A DNA stretch of 64,000 nt from an uncultured Rhodospirillales bacterium (GCA_903828515.1 CAIKMD010000003.1:496001-560000); one strand, 5' to 3'. Shown: positions 8,771 to 17,430, numbered from the stretch's first letter. Numbers and translations: made by a program. Notes: generated by a model from the letters alone, not told the origin.

Positions 8771-9595
8771 ATGCGCCTCACCGTCCGCCACCAGACCTCG
8801 TACACCTATTCGAAGCCGATCACCTATGCGATCCAGACGCTGCGCCTGTCGCCGCGTCCGTATGAGGGTCTCAACGTGATCGCCTGGCGGGTGCGCGGCG
8901 CCGCGCGCCACGAATTGCCCAGCTTCATCGACGGCTACGGCAATCTGGTTCACTGCCACACCGTCAACCACACGCATGACAGCGCGATCGTGACGGTCGA
9001 GGGCGAGGTCGAGACGCGGGCGACCGACGGCATCATTCGCGGCGCCGAGGAAACCCTGCCGCCGCTGTTCTTTCTGCGCACCACGCGGCTCACCGCGGTC
9101 GACCCCGCGATCGAAGACATGGCGCAATCGCTCCCCGGCGCCGGGTTCGAACGCCTCCTGGCGCTGATGCACGGGGTTCATGCGCGCCTCGCCTATACCG
9201 CCGGTTCCACCCAATCCAACACCACCGCCGCCGAGGCGCTGAAACTTGGTGCCGGCGTCTGCCAGGACCAGGCGCATCTGTTCATCGCGGCGGCGCGCGC
9301 GCTCAAGGTCCCGGCGCGCTATGTCGGCGGCTATCTCTGGGCCGGCAGCGGCGACGAGAACCAGGCGAGCCACGCCTGGGCCGAGGCCTATCTGCCCGAA
9401 TTCGGCTGGATCGGGTTCGATCCGACCAACCGGACCCAGCCGGGCGAGGCCTATATCCGCGCCAGCATCGGGCTCGATTACTGGTCGGCGGCGCCGGTGC
9501 GCGGCGTGCGGCGCGGCGAGGGCGAGGAAGCCCTGAGCGTCAAGGTGAAGGTCAAGGACTGGGCCGCCCAGCAGCAACAGCAACAGCAGCAGTAA
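8771..9595 (+). CDS. transglutaminase-like cysteine peptidase with polyglutamine tail
   Basis: A 274-residue protein starting one base after the alpha-E stop. An N-terminal beta-rich domain (MRLTVRHQTSYTYSKPITYA) precedes a papain-like transglutaminase core whose catalytic triad is visible: Cys164 in GVCQDQAH, His201 in ASHAWAEAYL and Asp217 in GFDPTNR. The family cleaves or transfers amide bonds; the bacterial members next to ATP-grasp and alpha-E genes are thought to process the peptides these make. The last eight residues are all glutamine, coded by mixed CAG and CAA, after a charged VKVKVKDW stretch. No signal peptide is seen, so it is probably cytosolic. Confidence 0.92.
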   Translation: MRLTVRHQTSYTYSKPITYAIQTLRLSPRPYEGLNVIAWRVRGAARHELPSFIDGYGNLVHCHTVNHTHDSAIVTVEGEVETRATDGIIRGAEETLPPLFFLRTTRLTAVDPAIEDMAQSLPGAGFERLLALMHGVHARLAYTAGSTQSNTTAAEALKLGAGVCQDQAHLFIAAARALKVPARYVGGYLWAGSGDENQASHAWAEAYLPEFGWIGFDPTNRTQPGEAYIRASIGLDYWSAAPVRGVRRGEGEEALSVKVKVKDWAAQQQQQQQQ

Positions 9596-9725
9596 CGGCC
9601 GAACCGCTCCGGAGATTTTTCTCGATGCGCCGCGCGTTTTCGCTCGTCTCGACCCGGTCGCGCGACGCACAATGCTCCCGCGGCGCCGAACCAAACGACC
9701 GCCAAAGAATCAGAGGAAACGGACG

Positions 9726-10460
9726 ATGACGTATTGCGTCGGGCTTTATCTCAAGGACGGACTCGTCATGCTGTCCGACACCCGCACCAACGCGGGCGTC
9801 GACAACATCTCGATCTTCTCGAAGATGCATGTCTACGAGATCCCGGACGAACGATTCATGACGGTGATGACCGCCGGCAACCTCGCGGTGAGCCAGGCCG
9901 TGGTGAACATGCTCCACGAAGGGATCGAGAACGGCGAACGGCTCGAGACGCTCTACACCGTGCCCAGCATGTTCCGCGCCGCGCAACTGGTGGGCGAGGC
10001 GGTGCGCCGCGTCTTCCGCACCGACGGCCCGACGCTCGAGGCGCAAGGTTTCAAGTTCGACGTCTCGCTTCTCTTGGGCGGCCAATTGCGCGGCCGCGGC
10101 ATGCGGCTTTTCCAGATCTATGCCGCCGGCAATTTCATCGAGGCGACGCCCGACACGCCGTTCCTGCAGATCGGCGAAACCAAATACGGCAAGCCGATCC
10201 TCGATCGTGTTTTGCAATACGACACCGATCCGCGCGACGGGGTAAAGCTCGTGCTCGTGTCGATGGATTCGACCCTGCGCTCGAACCTCACCGTCGGCAT
10301 GCCGATCGATTTGATGGTCTATCGCCGCGACGGCATGAAGGCGGAGATAAGACGCCGCATCACCGACGCCGATCCCTATTTCCAGATGATCAGCAAGGGC
10401 TGGTCGGACGCGTTGCGCGAAGCGTATCGCGCGGTGCCAAGGCCGGATTGGATGGGGTGA
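9726..10460 (+). CDS. Anbu, ancestral proteasome-like beta-subunit peptidase
   Basis: A 244-residue Ntn-hydrolase of the bacterial Anbu family, which assembles into helical or ring-like proteasome relatives. After removal of Met1 the sequence starts TYCVGLYLKDGLVMLSDTRT, exposing Thr1; Asp17 falls in SDTRTNAG and Lys32 in IFSKM, close to the proteasome Thr1-Asp17-Lys33 set, so it looks active. The ATG at 9726, with AGGAAACGG before it, is required to place Thr1 correctly. It is last in the ATP-grasp/alpha-E/transglutaminase operon. Its 3' end is the source or relative of two partial copies at 12324-12679 and 15545-15721, each behind a foreign-looking gene block. Confidence 0.94.
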   Translation: MTYCVGLYLKDGLVMLSDTRTNAGVDNISIFSKMHVYEIPDERFMTVMTAGNLAVSQAVVNMLHEGIENGERLETLYTVPSMFRAAQLVGEAVRRVFRTDGPTLEAQGFKFDVSLLLGGQLRGRGMRLFQIYAAGNFIEATPDTPFLQIGETKYGKPILDRVLQYDTDPRDGVKLVLVSMDSTLRSNLTVGMPIDLMVYRRDGMKAEIRRRITDADPYFQMISKGWSDALREAYRAVPRPDWMG

Positions 10461-10609
10461 GGGGCGCGGGCGTAGACCGCGCTCTTGAAAGGTATGGGGC
10501 ATTTTGTTGAGCAAAATAGAAGCGCCAGTCACGTACTGAGCGTCCGAGCCGCTTTAAGACGCCCCCAATAACCGCCTTACGGCTCAAGAAAAGACTGATG
10601 AGACATCGA

Positions 10610-11983
10610 TTAAAGTTTCTGACCAACGACGATATCGTACTTCCAGTCCTTCGTGAGCCCCTCCTTTGCGGGAAAAATTTTAGTCGCAAAGCGAGCAAAT
10701 TCCATTTGTTCCTGCAGCAAGGTACTAGGAAGTGGGTAGTAAGGTACGACCAGCGTCTCGGGGGTCACTTTAGCGCCGTAAACGGTAAGAACGATTAGTG
10801 CTCGATTTACCGGTCGAGTGAACGAGTGATCAACGTCGTGATGTATCCAAGTATGAAAGTGTACATCACCGAATTCTTGGTGTTTTCCGGTGTCGTGACG
10901 ACTGGTCCGTATATGCCAAGCTTTCTCGTTTTCGTGATATTGAAGTTCCTTGTAGATAGGGACGCCAGCAATCACATCTTCGCGAACGTATTTTTTTGTA
11001 TCGATAATTAGGAGCCCGCCCGGATTAAGCATATTGCTGAAATTTGAGAGCGCTTGATGCATGTATTCAGGGGTGGCCGGGATATGACAAAAGGAATTGG
11101 AGGTGTTCACAATTAAATCAAATTTCTTGTTTTCAAATTCTTTTTGTTCAAGATTTAGAGCCACCCAATTCAATGGCTCGTCAATCAATCGCTCAAGACT
11201 AACCCCTAGCTTTCGGCAATTCTCTTTCGCAAATTTCAGCATCTCTGCAGAACCATCGCAGCCGATTACGTCGTAACCCGCCTTACTAAAGGCAACATAC
11301 GAATTTCCTGTTCCGCAAGCACAGTCGAGAACACGCGGCCTCTTCCCCTGCGGCGCGGAAAACGATGCGCCGTAATCTTCAACAATCTTTCGTATCGTTT
11401 CGAACGGTTGACCGGAATGCCAGTGTCCTTCGTACCAGCAATCATACCATTTTGCTTCGACGTCATATGCCGTTTCACGAAATTTTCGCGCCGCCGCGGC
11501 TATCAATCTTCCTCTTTCAGTTTTCATCAAGAAATTTTTTGTGAGGTCGATAGAGATGCGTCTGGCAACACTCTCAGGTGTGGTGAAGTAGCTGCACACC
11601 TGGTCGGATAATATACGCTCTTTCAATTGTGCTAACGCGATACGATCTTGCTCGTTCGTTTCTATGTGCTTGGGTAGGACTGCGACATCTGGACTTAAAA
11701 TGTAGGCCAGCATCGGACGTTTGAGTTCTTTGGCCCGGTTAATCTCGTGATGTGTATACGAGAGATCGCTTTCGCTAGGTTTGTGACCGTACCGTGTGCC
11801 CAGCATACAAATTACGACGTCACACTTTTCAATGCCGTCGAGGCAGACTTCCAGTGGCGGGTGCGGCGCTGCCCCGAACTTTTCCATTCCGAGAAATGTC
11901 AGCTCATAATCCGTGATGACCGATTGAACCAACTCACGATGAGCCTGAAGATCTTCATAAGTGCTCGACAGAAAAACTTTCAT
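10610..11983 (-). CDS. DUF4062 domain fused to a SAM-dependent methyltransferase
   Basis: A 457-residue fusion. Residues 1-100 (MKVFLSSTYEDLQAHRELV, CDVVICMLGTRYG, YTHHEINRAKELKRP) match DUF4062, a Rossmann-like domain often placed N-terminal to NTPases and thought to be related to TIR-type sensors or effectors. Residues 215-340 form a class I methyltransferase: motif I VLDCACGTG at 218-226, then VIGCDGSAEML and FDLIVNTSNSFCHIP. The start at 11983 is chosen because DUF4062 begins there and AGGGG precedes it; a frame open for 20 more codons adds nothing recognisable. The gene is AT-richer than its neighbours, stands alone and faces the Anbu operon. Its target is unknown; a role in defence or signalling is only an inference. 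Confidence 0.8.
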   Translation of the reverse strand: MKVFLSSTYEDLQAHRELVQSVITDYELTFLGMEKFGAAPHPPLEVCLDGIEKCDVVICMLGTRYGHKPSESDLSYTHHEINRAKELKRPMLAYILSPDVAVLPKHIETNEQDRIALAQLKERILSDQVCSYFTTPESVARRISIDLTKNFLMKTERGRLIAAAARKFRETAYDVEAKWYDCWYEGHWHSGQPFETIRKIVEDYGASFSAPQGKRPRVLDCACGTGNSYVAFSKAGYDVIGCDGSAEMLKFAKENCRKLGVSLERLIDEPLNWVALNLEQKEFENKKFDLIVNTSNSFCHIPATPEYMHQALSNFSNMLNPGGLLIIDTKKYVREDVIAGVPIYKELQYHENEKAWHIRTSRHDTGKHQEFGDVHFHTWIHHDVDHSFTRPVNRALIVLTVYGAKVTPETLVVPYYPLPSTLLQEQMEFARFATKIFPAKEGLTKDWKYDIVVGQKL

Positions 11984-12323
11984 AATAACGCCCCTATTAA
12001 ATTCGTTCGGGACTAACCGAGGGCTGTTCAGCTTCCGGGACAATCACTGCGGTATACTTGATTTATTCTGCAACAAAAATGTCACGGCGAGCAAGGTGCT
12101 TATGCGCCGGCTCTCGCTTCGCTAACTTGATGGCGTTAGTGTTTGAAAGTATCCCAGTATCGACTAGTGATCGCTTGTTCTTCGTCTCCTACCGCGTAAG
12201 GGTAAATTTCCGCAGCACTAAGACGCGAATGTCCAAGTCATTTCTTTAGTGGGTTGATGGGGACACCAAACTGGAAAACCGCGACCCCAATGGTTGACGC
12301 ATGCCATTGGGCATCGCTTGCCG
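11984..12323. other. AT-rich spacer upstream of the DUF4062 fusion
   Basis: No convincing gene is seen in these 340 bases. They hold the promoter side of the minus-strand fusion gene and lead into the first truncated anbu copy. The base composition is that of the cargo rather than of the flanking chromosome. Confidence 0.5.
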
Positions 12324-12679
12324 TGAGCTAGGCGGTGCGGCGCGTTTTTCGCACCGACGGCTCGACGCCCGACACGCCGTTTCGGAAAATCGGCGAAATC
12401 AAATACGGCAAGCCGATTCTCGACCGCGTGCTGCAATACGACGCCGATCCGCGCGTCGGGGTGAAGCTGCTGCTGGTGTCGATGGATTCGCCCCGGCGCC
12501 TGAAGCTTACCGTCGGCATGCCGACCGACCTCATGGTCTATCGCCGCGACGGCATGAAGGCCGAGATCCGGCGCCGCATCACCGAGGCCGATCCCTATTT
12601 CCAGATGATCAGCGAGGGCTGGTTGGACGCGCTGCGTGAAGCGTATTGCGCAGTACCGCGGCGGGATTGGATGGGGTGA
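12324..12679 (+). pseudogene. anbu 3'-end fragment 1 with internal in-frame deletion
   Basis: The sequence aligns with anbu from codons for VRRVFRTDG to the stop codon, but lacks the catalytic N-terminal 95 or so residues. An internal gap of 114 bases (38 codons) corresponds to anbu positions 10031-10144 and is bounded in the intact gene by two GACGC copies, so it looks like a short-repeat deletion. The rest stays in frame through DWMG and TGA. Similarity ends two bases after the stop. Over the last 90 bases it differs from anbu at about ten positions. Confidence 0.88.
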
Positions 12680-12904
12680 GGCTTAGTCTATGCAAATCAA
12701 CAAAATTTCTCATTTTGTCCATTTCAGTATCGTAAAAGTTATTGAATAACTTCGATTGAAGTATTTGATTTATCGCACCGAGCTATTTTTATATTGGGCT
12801 CTGAGTTCGAGTTGCGCCGGCTTACGCATATGCGGGTGTATCAAATCTCTGCCGGAACGAAGGTAAATTTGCACCTCCACACCTATTTATGGTATGTATA
12901 GGAT

Positions 12905-14440
12905 ATGAACGCCCAGGCAGTATTTGCAGGCCTTTCCGTGCTTGCGGTTGTCTTTTGTGGAGTCGGGATTTGGTCTTTTCGAAAGAAGGGATTTCAATCG
13001 ATCTCAGACTTCTTCCTCGGCGATCGTGCCGTACGGCCCTCTCTAATTGTCAGCCTTCTCGTAGCAGGCTCATTTTCGCTCAATGGGATGCTTTACCAAA
13101 TTTATCTTGGCTACAAGATCGGCCTCTGGGCGCTTGTCCCTCAGGCGTTTTGGGCACTCTCATTTTTTTGGCTCTCGCGCTATACAGAGAAAATACGCTC
13201 TTCGACGGGCTTGCATAAATTGCTTGGTGAGGTGTTTTCACAGAACACTCGTAAGCTCGCGGCCCTTTGTTCAATCATTGGGCTTGGTCTTCAGATCGGA
13301 TGGGAATTCGAGGTCGCAAAATCGGCATTTTCAGGGCTAACGATTCCCCCACTACCTGCGCTCAGTGTTGAATTTGCTGTTGCCACCGTTCTCGCGATTG
13401 CGACCTTTTACACATTATCAGGTGGTCTTCGTTCAAATTCTTTGAGTGACTTACTCGAAAATTTTCTTAAGGGCGCTTGCTTCGTACTGCTCTTTCTCCT
13501 CGTGATCGGAGTTAGTCATATCTTCTCGACGCCTGACTGGGGCAGAGCGTTACTTCCACCAGTGAACGTTGCTGTTACCGAGCTAACATGGGTTGGCGTG
13601 CCAACAAATATCTTGTTTAGCATCGCGTGGCAGTTCGTTGATATTGGAACTTGGCAAGCAGTTGTTGCCACCAAATCTGAGACAGGTACGGATGCCGCTG
13701 CACGTTCTCTACGACGCGCAGGATACTGGGTATTCGTAGCACCTGGCATAATCGGGACTGCAATAGGCATTGCTTTAGTTGGAAATTCGCTTGACGCGAA
13801 TTCTGTCCTTCCAGCGGTCATCAAATTAGTTGGCGACGCACCGTGGATGACCTTTACGCTGACACTAGCGATTTCGGCCACGGCAATGTCGTTCATAGGC
13901 ACAACATTGTTGGCAATCGCTTTCACTTTAATAACCGATCTACTTTATCCCGCTACCGTCGATCGCGAGAAGTTGCTTTTGCCGCCAAGTGCTGAAACCC
14001 GATCAGATCCGGAATACCAGAGAGCAGTGATCTCTATCGTGAGCTGGACCCGAGTTGCCTTGGTGGTAGTTGCACTCGTCGGCACGTACGTGTTGGAAGA
14101 AATATCCTATGCCTTTGGGTTAGGGCTTTTCGATCAGGTTTACATTGTCATTATCACGCAACTCGCGCTCTTCGGCCCAGTTATGGTCGCGTTGAAAGGC
14201 CGACAGCCCTATAGGTTCAGTGGTGAGTTATCGGTCCTAGTTGCACTAGTATTCGGTATTGGGTTTGCCGTCGTTGGCGTCATCTTTCACAACGCGGATT
14301 TAACCACTGGGGCATCTATTATCGGTCTTGGATTGTCACTAGCTATCGCACTACTTCTTTCGACAAAAGCTATTCGCGTTGTCGCCGGACCTACTCCAGC
14401 AACTCCACTGGAGACGCAAGGCGAGGGGCAAGCCAAGTGA
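12905..14440 (+). CDS. sodium:solute symporter-like membrane protein
   Basis: A 511-residue integral membrane protein with about 13 hydrophobic segments. It has the layout of the sodium/solute symporter (SSS) family: GVGIWSFRKKGFQSISDFFL near the N-terminus, LYQIYLGYKIGLWALVP, a TLSGGLRSNSLSDLLENFLK segment resembling the TxGGLxAVxxTDxxQ region, and SATAMSFIGTTLLAIAF. The ligand is not deducible and the family also includes sensor-type proteins. Codon choice and base composition are AT-richer than the chromosome. It is first in a three-gene unit, its stop overlapping the next start by four bases, and the unit ends in an anbu 3' fragment. Confidence 0.78.
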   Translation: MNAQAVFAGLSVLAVVFCGVGIWSFRKKGFQSISDFFLGDRAVRPSLIVSLLVAGSFSLNGMLYQIYLGYKIGLWALVPQAFWALSFFWLSRYTEKIRSSTGLHKLLGEVFSQNTRKLAALCSIIGLGLQIGWEFEVAKSAFSGLTIPPLPALSVEFAVATVLAIATFYTLSGGLRSNSLSDLLENFLKGACFVLLFLLVIGVSHIFSTPDWGRALLPPVNVAVTELTWVGVPTNILFSIAWQFVDIGTWQAVVATKSETGTDAAARSLRRAGYWVFVAPGIIGTAIGIALVGNSLDANSVLPAVIKLVGDAPWMTFTLTLAISATAMSFIGTTLLAIAFTLITDLLYPATVDREKLLLPPSAETRSDPEYQRAVISIVSWTRVALVVVALVGTYVLEEISYAFGLGLFDQVYIVIITQLALFGPVMVALKGRQPYRFSGELSVLVALVFGIGFAVVGVIFHNADLTTGASIIGLGLSLAIALLLSTKAIRVVAGPTPATPLETQGEGQAK

Positions 14441-15006
14441 TCCCGTTGCTAATCACGGTGGGCGTGATGGCGATATTGATCACCTTGGCATTCAAGGGCG
14501 ACGCTCTGGTGTGGGTGTTGCCGACCTACCGGCGGTTCCGTCGTGTCGTTCGAGAAATGGAGCTAGCGACAGTTTCTGCAGTTAAGACACCAACTTCTGA
14601 GCGTCTCACACTGGGGCGTATTGGCGTTCGGCGAGTGCCAGAACTTTTTGACACGTCGTTGGTAAGCGCAGAAGACATAAGCATTCGAAATTGCTTTGGA
14701 GCAATTTTTTTAAAAGACGAGATATTAGAAGAAGTCGTCAATACCGTCCGCATCAACGCTGGTATTGTCGTAATTGCTACATTCTTCGGGGGGCTTTGGG
14801 TTGCGTTGCAGCCCGAGACAGTTGCAAAACTCACGGCGGCTGACCCTGTTTCGTTTATATTCACTTTCATTCAAATATTATTTGATTCCCATTTGGTGCT
14901 CATTACCGAGCTTGCCGTTATCGGATTCTACGTTATCTTTCTTTTTCACAACAGAATTCTTCTACTAAGAGTGATGCGACAAATGAGAAGCCAATCCCAT
15001 GAGTAA
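14437..15006 (+). CDS. small membrane protein of unknown function
   Basis: A 189-residue protein started by GTG in a GTGA overlap with the symporter gene, so its translation is probably coupled. It has one N-terminal transmembrane segment (IPLLITVGVMAILITLAF), a soluble basic stretch to about residue 105, and two hydrophobic segments near 107-127 and 150-173. No family is recognised. Conserved order with its neighbours would suggest an accessory subunit of the symporter-like protein, but this cannot be judged from one genome. Composition is cargo-like. Confidence 0.7.
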   Translation: MIPLLITVGVMAILITLAFKGDALVWVLPTYRRFRRVVREMELATVSAVKTPTSERLTLGRIGVRRVPELFDTSLVSAEDISIRNCFGAIFLKDEILEEVVNTVRINAGIVVIATFFGGLWVALQPETVAKLTAADPVSFIFTFIQILFDSHLVLITELAVIGFYVIFLFHNRILLLRVMRQMRSQSHE

Positions 15007-15496
15007 TGATGCCGCGCTAAAGGTGATTTGGAACTATGATCTCGCCGTAATAGGTGAGCGAGTCCGTGAAGAATATCCGAGTCTGCGCTTGCGTTATGCG
15101 GCCTATGAACTGGAGCTTAGAAAATTTTTCGGGCTACTAGTGGGGCAATCAATTCCGATTGCCATGATATCTCCTCGTATCGACGCAATTTGGCACACAT
15201 TCCTGTTGTTCACCCCGATGTATCGAGATTTTTGTGAACAAGCGTTTGGCTTTTATGTCGACCATCTGCCTCGAACAGGCGCCACTCCGATTCCGGAAGA
15301 TGCGATTTGGAATTTTTTTGATGCGTACACAAACCAATATGGCGATGTTTGCGAGGAATGGTTTCACGACCTTCCGCTGTCAACTATCGCGGCGTTGAGG
15401 AATCGCGAAATGCCCAAGAATCTCCGATGGTCTGGTTGGATTCCGAATAGAGCTTCAACCAGACCAAGTTGCGGGCCTTGGTTTCGTCCAGTTTGA
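14999..15496 (+). CDS. GRDP/DUF1399-like protein with D-x-x-W-H motif
   Basis: A 165-residue soluble protein whose ATG overlaps the preceding stop by eight bases. The centre reads PRIDAIWHTFLLFTPMYRDF followed by CEQAFGFYVDHLP; the D-x-x-W-H, Y-x-x-F-C and G-x-x-x-x-H-x-P pattern is that of the glycine-rich domain-containing protein family, found in plants, fungi and bacteria and without a known enzymatic activity. Possible metal binding through the His residues is an inference. It closes the three-gene cargo and is followed after about 48 bases by the second anbu fragment. Confidence 0.65.
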   Translation: MSNDAALKVIWNYDLAVIGERVREEYPSLRLRYAAYELELRKFFGLLVGQSIPIAMISPRIDAIWHTFLLFTPMYRDFCEQAFGFYVDHLPRTGATPIPEDAIWNFFDAYTNQYGDVCEEWFHDLPLSTIAALRNREMPKNLRWSGWIPNRASTRPSCGPWFRPV

Positions 15497-15544
15497 TCAG
15501 CTCACTAAATAACATATCCTACTCTGTTCACTGATCTCAATTGC

Positions 15545-15721
15545 GGGCTGCAATACGACACCGATCCGAGCGACGGAGTGAAACTCGTGCTCGTCTCGTT
15601 GGACTCGACCCTACGTCGCATCACTGAGGCTGATCCCTATTTCCAGGTGATCAGCAAGGGCTGGTCGGATGCGTTGCGCGAAGCTTATCGCGCGGTGCCA
15701 AGGCCGGATTGGATGGGGTGA
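15545..15721 (+). pseudogene. anbu 3'-end fragment 2 with internal in-frame deletion
   Basis: This segment matches anbu from LQYDTDP to the stop codon, missing about 25 codons between STLR and RITEADPYFQ. No start codon or N-terminal region is present. The final 90 bases differ from the intact anbu gene at only three positions, much fewer than fragment 1. Similarity again stops two bases after the TGA. Confidence 0.87.
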
Positions 15722-16261
15722 GGGTGGCACTGTCGAATTCGCTCGTCGGTTTCCCGGAATTTTTCGAATCGATGTTGGAAGGCAACGCTTAGAAGCCAGA
15801 AACGCCACGCGCCACTCGCGCCGTTAACAGAAACTTCGGATGCGCGGTATCCAATGGCGATATGTGCATCATCCCCATGTCACGTCTCATCGCCGCGTCG
15901 CGCTCGCCCGGCCCGGTCTCGCCATGACCGATCATCGACCGGACGCGCAAAATTCGTTGTTGCAGAAACTGGCTGCCGCTTACGCGATTCATTCGGATCG
16001 AACGCCGGCGTCGGAGGACGCGATCGACGCATCGGCGATGCGGTCGATGCTCGTGGAATTCGAGAACGCCGGCGGTCGGAGCGTCACGCATTGCCGATGG
16101 CGCGACGGTAACGCTGCCGAAACGGTGCACACGCGCCTGGGGCTGGCGGCGAGCCGAGCATCGCGCCGGCCACGCCGCCGGCGATCACGGCGACGCTGAA
16201 ATTCCCGTGAATGGCTTAGAGCACGATTGTTTCAGTTGAATCGGCTCAAGCAGAACCACAC
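15722..16261. other. stretch without a convincing gene
   Basis: A plus-strand frame from 15924 to 16199 could encode 91 residues (MTDHRPDAQNSLLQKLAAAY onward), but it has no family match known to me, no clear ribosome binding site and an Arg-rich end typical of spurious frames. The rest holds no recognised feature. Confidence 0.35.
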
Positions 16262-16390
16262 CTCACCCTCCCGTTGCTATCGCAACGGGCCCCTCCCTCT
16301 CCCCGCAAGCGCGGAGAGGGGTTTCATCCAACCAACCCTCTCCGCCCATCGGGGGGAGAGGGTGCGAGCGTGAGCGAGCGGGTGAGGTGG
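16262..16390. repeat. composite palindromic intergenic repeat, copy 1
   Basis: Two hairpin modules are present. One contains CCGTTGCTATCGCAACGG and the CCCTCTCCCCGC / GCGGAGAGGG stem; the other is CCCTCTCCGCCCATCGGGGG and its partner. The same modules occur in inverted orientation and opposite order at 28985-29131. The element supplies the last 20 or so codons of the gene ending at 16324. Confidence 0.75.
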
Positions 16391-17430
16391 GATCGCATCA
16401 AGGCGAGCCGGGCGATTGCCGCCGGCGCCTGGTCCGGAATCGCGAAGCACGAACTCACGTTGATTTCGCACAGGACATAGCTGTCCTCGCCCGATTCGGT
16501 GCGCGGGCCGTAGAGGAAATCGGCGTCCCAGATGATCGGCAGGGATCCGGCGTCGATGCCGAGAGCTTCCATCATCTGCGGCGTCCATTCGGTTTCCATT
16601 TTGGTTCGGAGGCTTTGGAACGCAGCCGCGTCGGGCCCCTGCATGATGCGCGGGCCGGGCTGGGCGGCTGGTGTGTCCGGGCCTTCGGGCGGCGGCGGAA
16701 TGAGGGCCTTGATCAACTGATGGCCGAAGCCGACGACCTTGTCGGCGCCCATGTAGCATCGGATCATCCCGTCTTGCAGGCGCGGTTGAAACGGCTGGTC
16801 GACGATCGGGCCGCCAGCGGCGAGATAGGGTTCGCACCGCGCCATGAAATCCCGCAGCGTCGTGTCCTCGGGGATGCTCCCGCGCTGCGCGTGCAGCACA
16901 CGCACCATGTCGTCGGACACAGCTTCGACTTTCCAGACGCCCTGGCCGCCATTGCCCCGGTTCTGCTTGAGGACGCGCGGACCCGACGCGCGCAGCGTGG
17001 CGGGAAATTCGGCGGCGAATTCAGTGGCGGTGCGATAAAGCTGCGTATCGGTGCCCCAACCCAAATGCTTGGTGCGGTAGAGGACTTCCTTGACGCCCAT
17101 CTTCAGGATCACGTCGGGATGGGTGCTGACCCACGGCCCGTGCGCGGCGACATCGCGCAACAACGCATCGAGCGCGGTGCGGGTCTTGCCTTGATGAATC
17201 GGATCGACCCACACGAGAACGCCGTCCGCCTGCATCAACTGCGCGCGCACGTCGCCCGCGAATGTCTCGTCATAGACCGCGGGCTCGGCACGGACGCCCA
17301 AGGCGTCCAGTTCTTCGAAGATGCGGACGAAGCGACTGTTTTGTGGGCTCGCGGTTCGGCGGGCTTCGGCATCGCCGCGCCAAAGGATCGCGATTTTATA
17401 AGGCTCTGATTGGGAATTGCGTCCGGTCAT
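16324..17430 (-). CDS. ATP-grasp family protein, Cj0069-like
   Basis: A 368-residue protein resembling the Cj0069 family, glutathione-synthetase-like ATP-grasp proteins of unknown substrate. Visible features are YKIAILWRGDAEARRT at the start, GPRVLKQNRGNGGQGVWKVE (ATP binding), DGMIRCYMGADKVVGFGHQL and, near the end, PIIWDADFLYGPRTESGEDS with YVLCEINVSS (metal-binding Glu and Asn). GAGGAG eight bases before the ATG supports the start. The last 22 residues (SHLTRSLTLAPSPPDGRRGL and two more) are coded by the palindromic repeat at 16262-16390, so the natural C-terminus was probably just after IARLALMR. The gene stands alone. Confidence 0.82.
   Translation of the reverse strand: MTGRNSQSEPYKIAILWRGDAEARRTASPQNSRFVRIFEELDALGVRAEPAVYDETFAGDVRAQLMQADGVLVWVDPIHQGKTRTALDALLRDVAAHGPWVSTHPDVILKMGVKEVLYRTKHLGWGTDTQLYRTATEFAAEFPATLRASGPRVLKQNRGNGGQGVWKVEAVSDDMVRVLHAQRGSIPEDTTLRDFMARCEPYLAAGGPIVDQPFQPRLQDGMIRCYMGADKVVGFGHQLIKALIPPPPEGPDTPAAQPGPRIMQGPDAAAFQSLRTKMETEWTPQMMEALGIDAGSLPIIWDADFLYGPRTESGEDSYVLCEINVSSCFAIPDQAPAAIARLALMRSHLTRSLTLAPSPPDGRRGLVG

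Noticed and set aside
12058..12249. Plus-strand frame of 63 codons in the spacer before anbu fragment 1
   Set aside because: No ribosome binding site, no known family and it lies in the likely promoter region of the minus-strand fusion gene.
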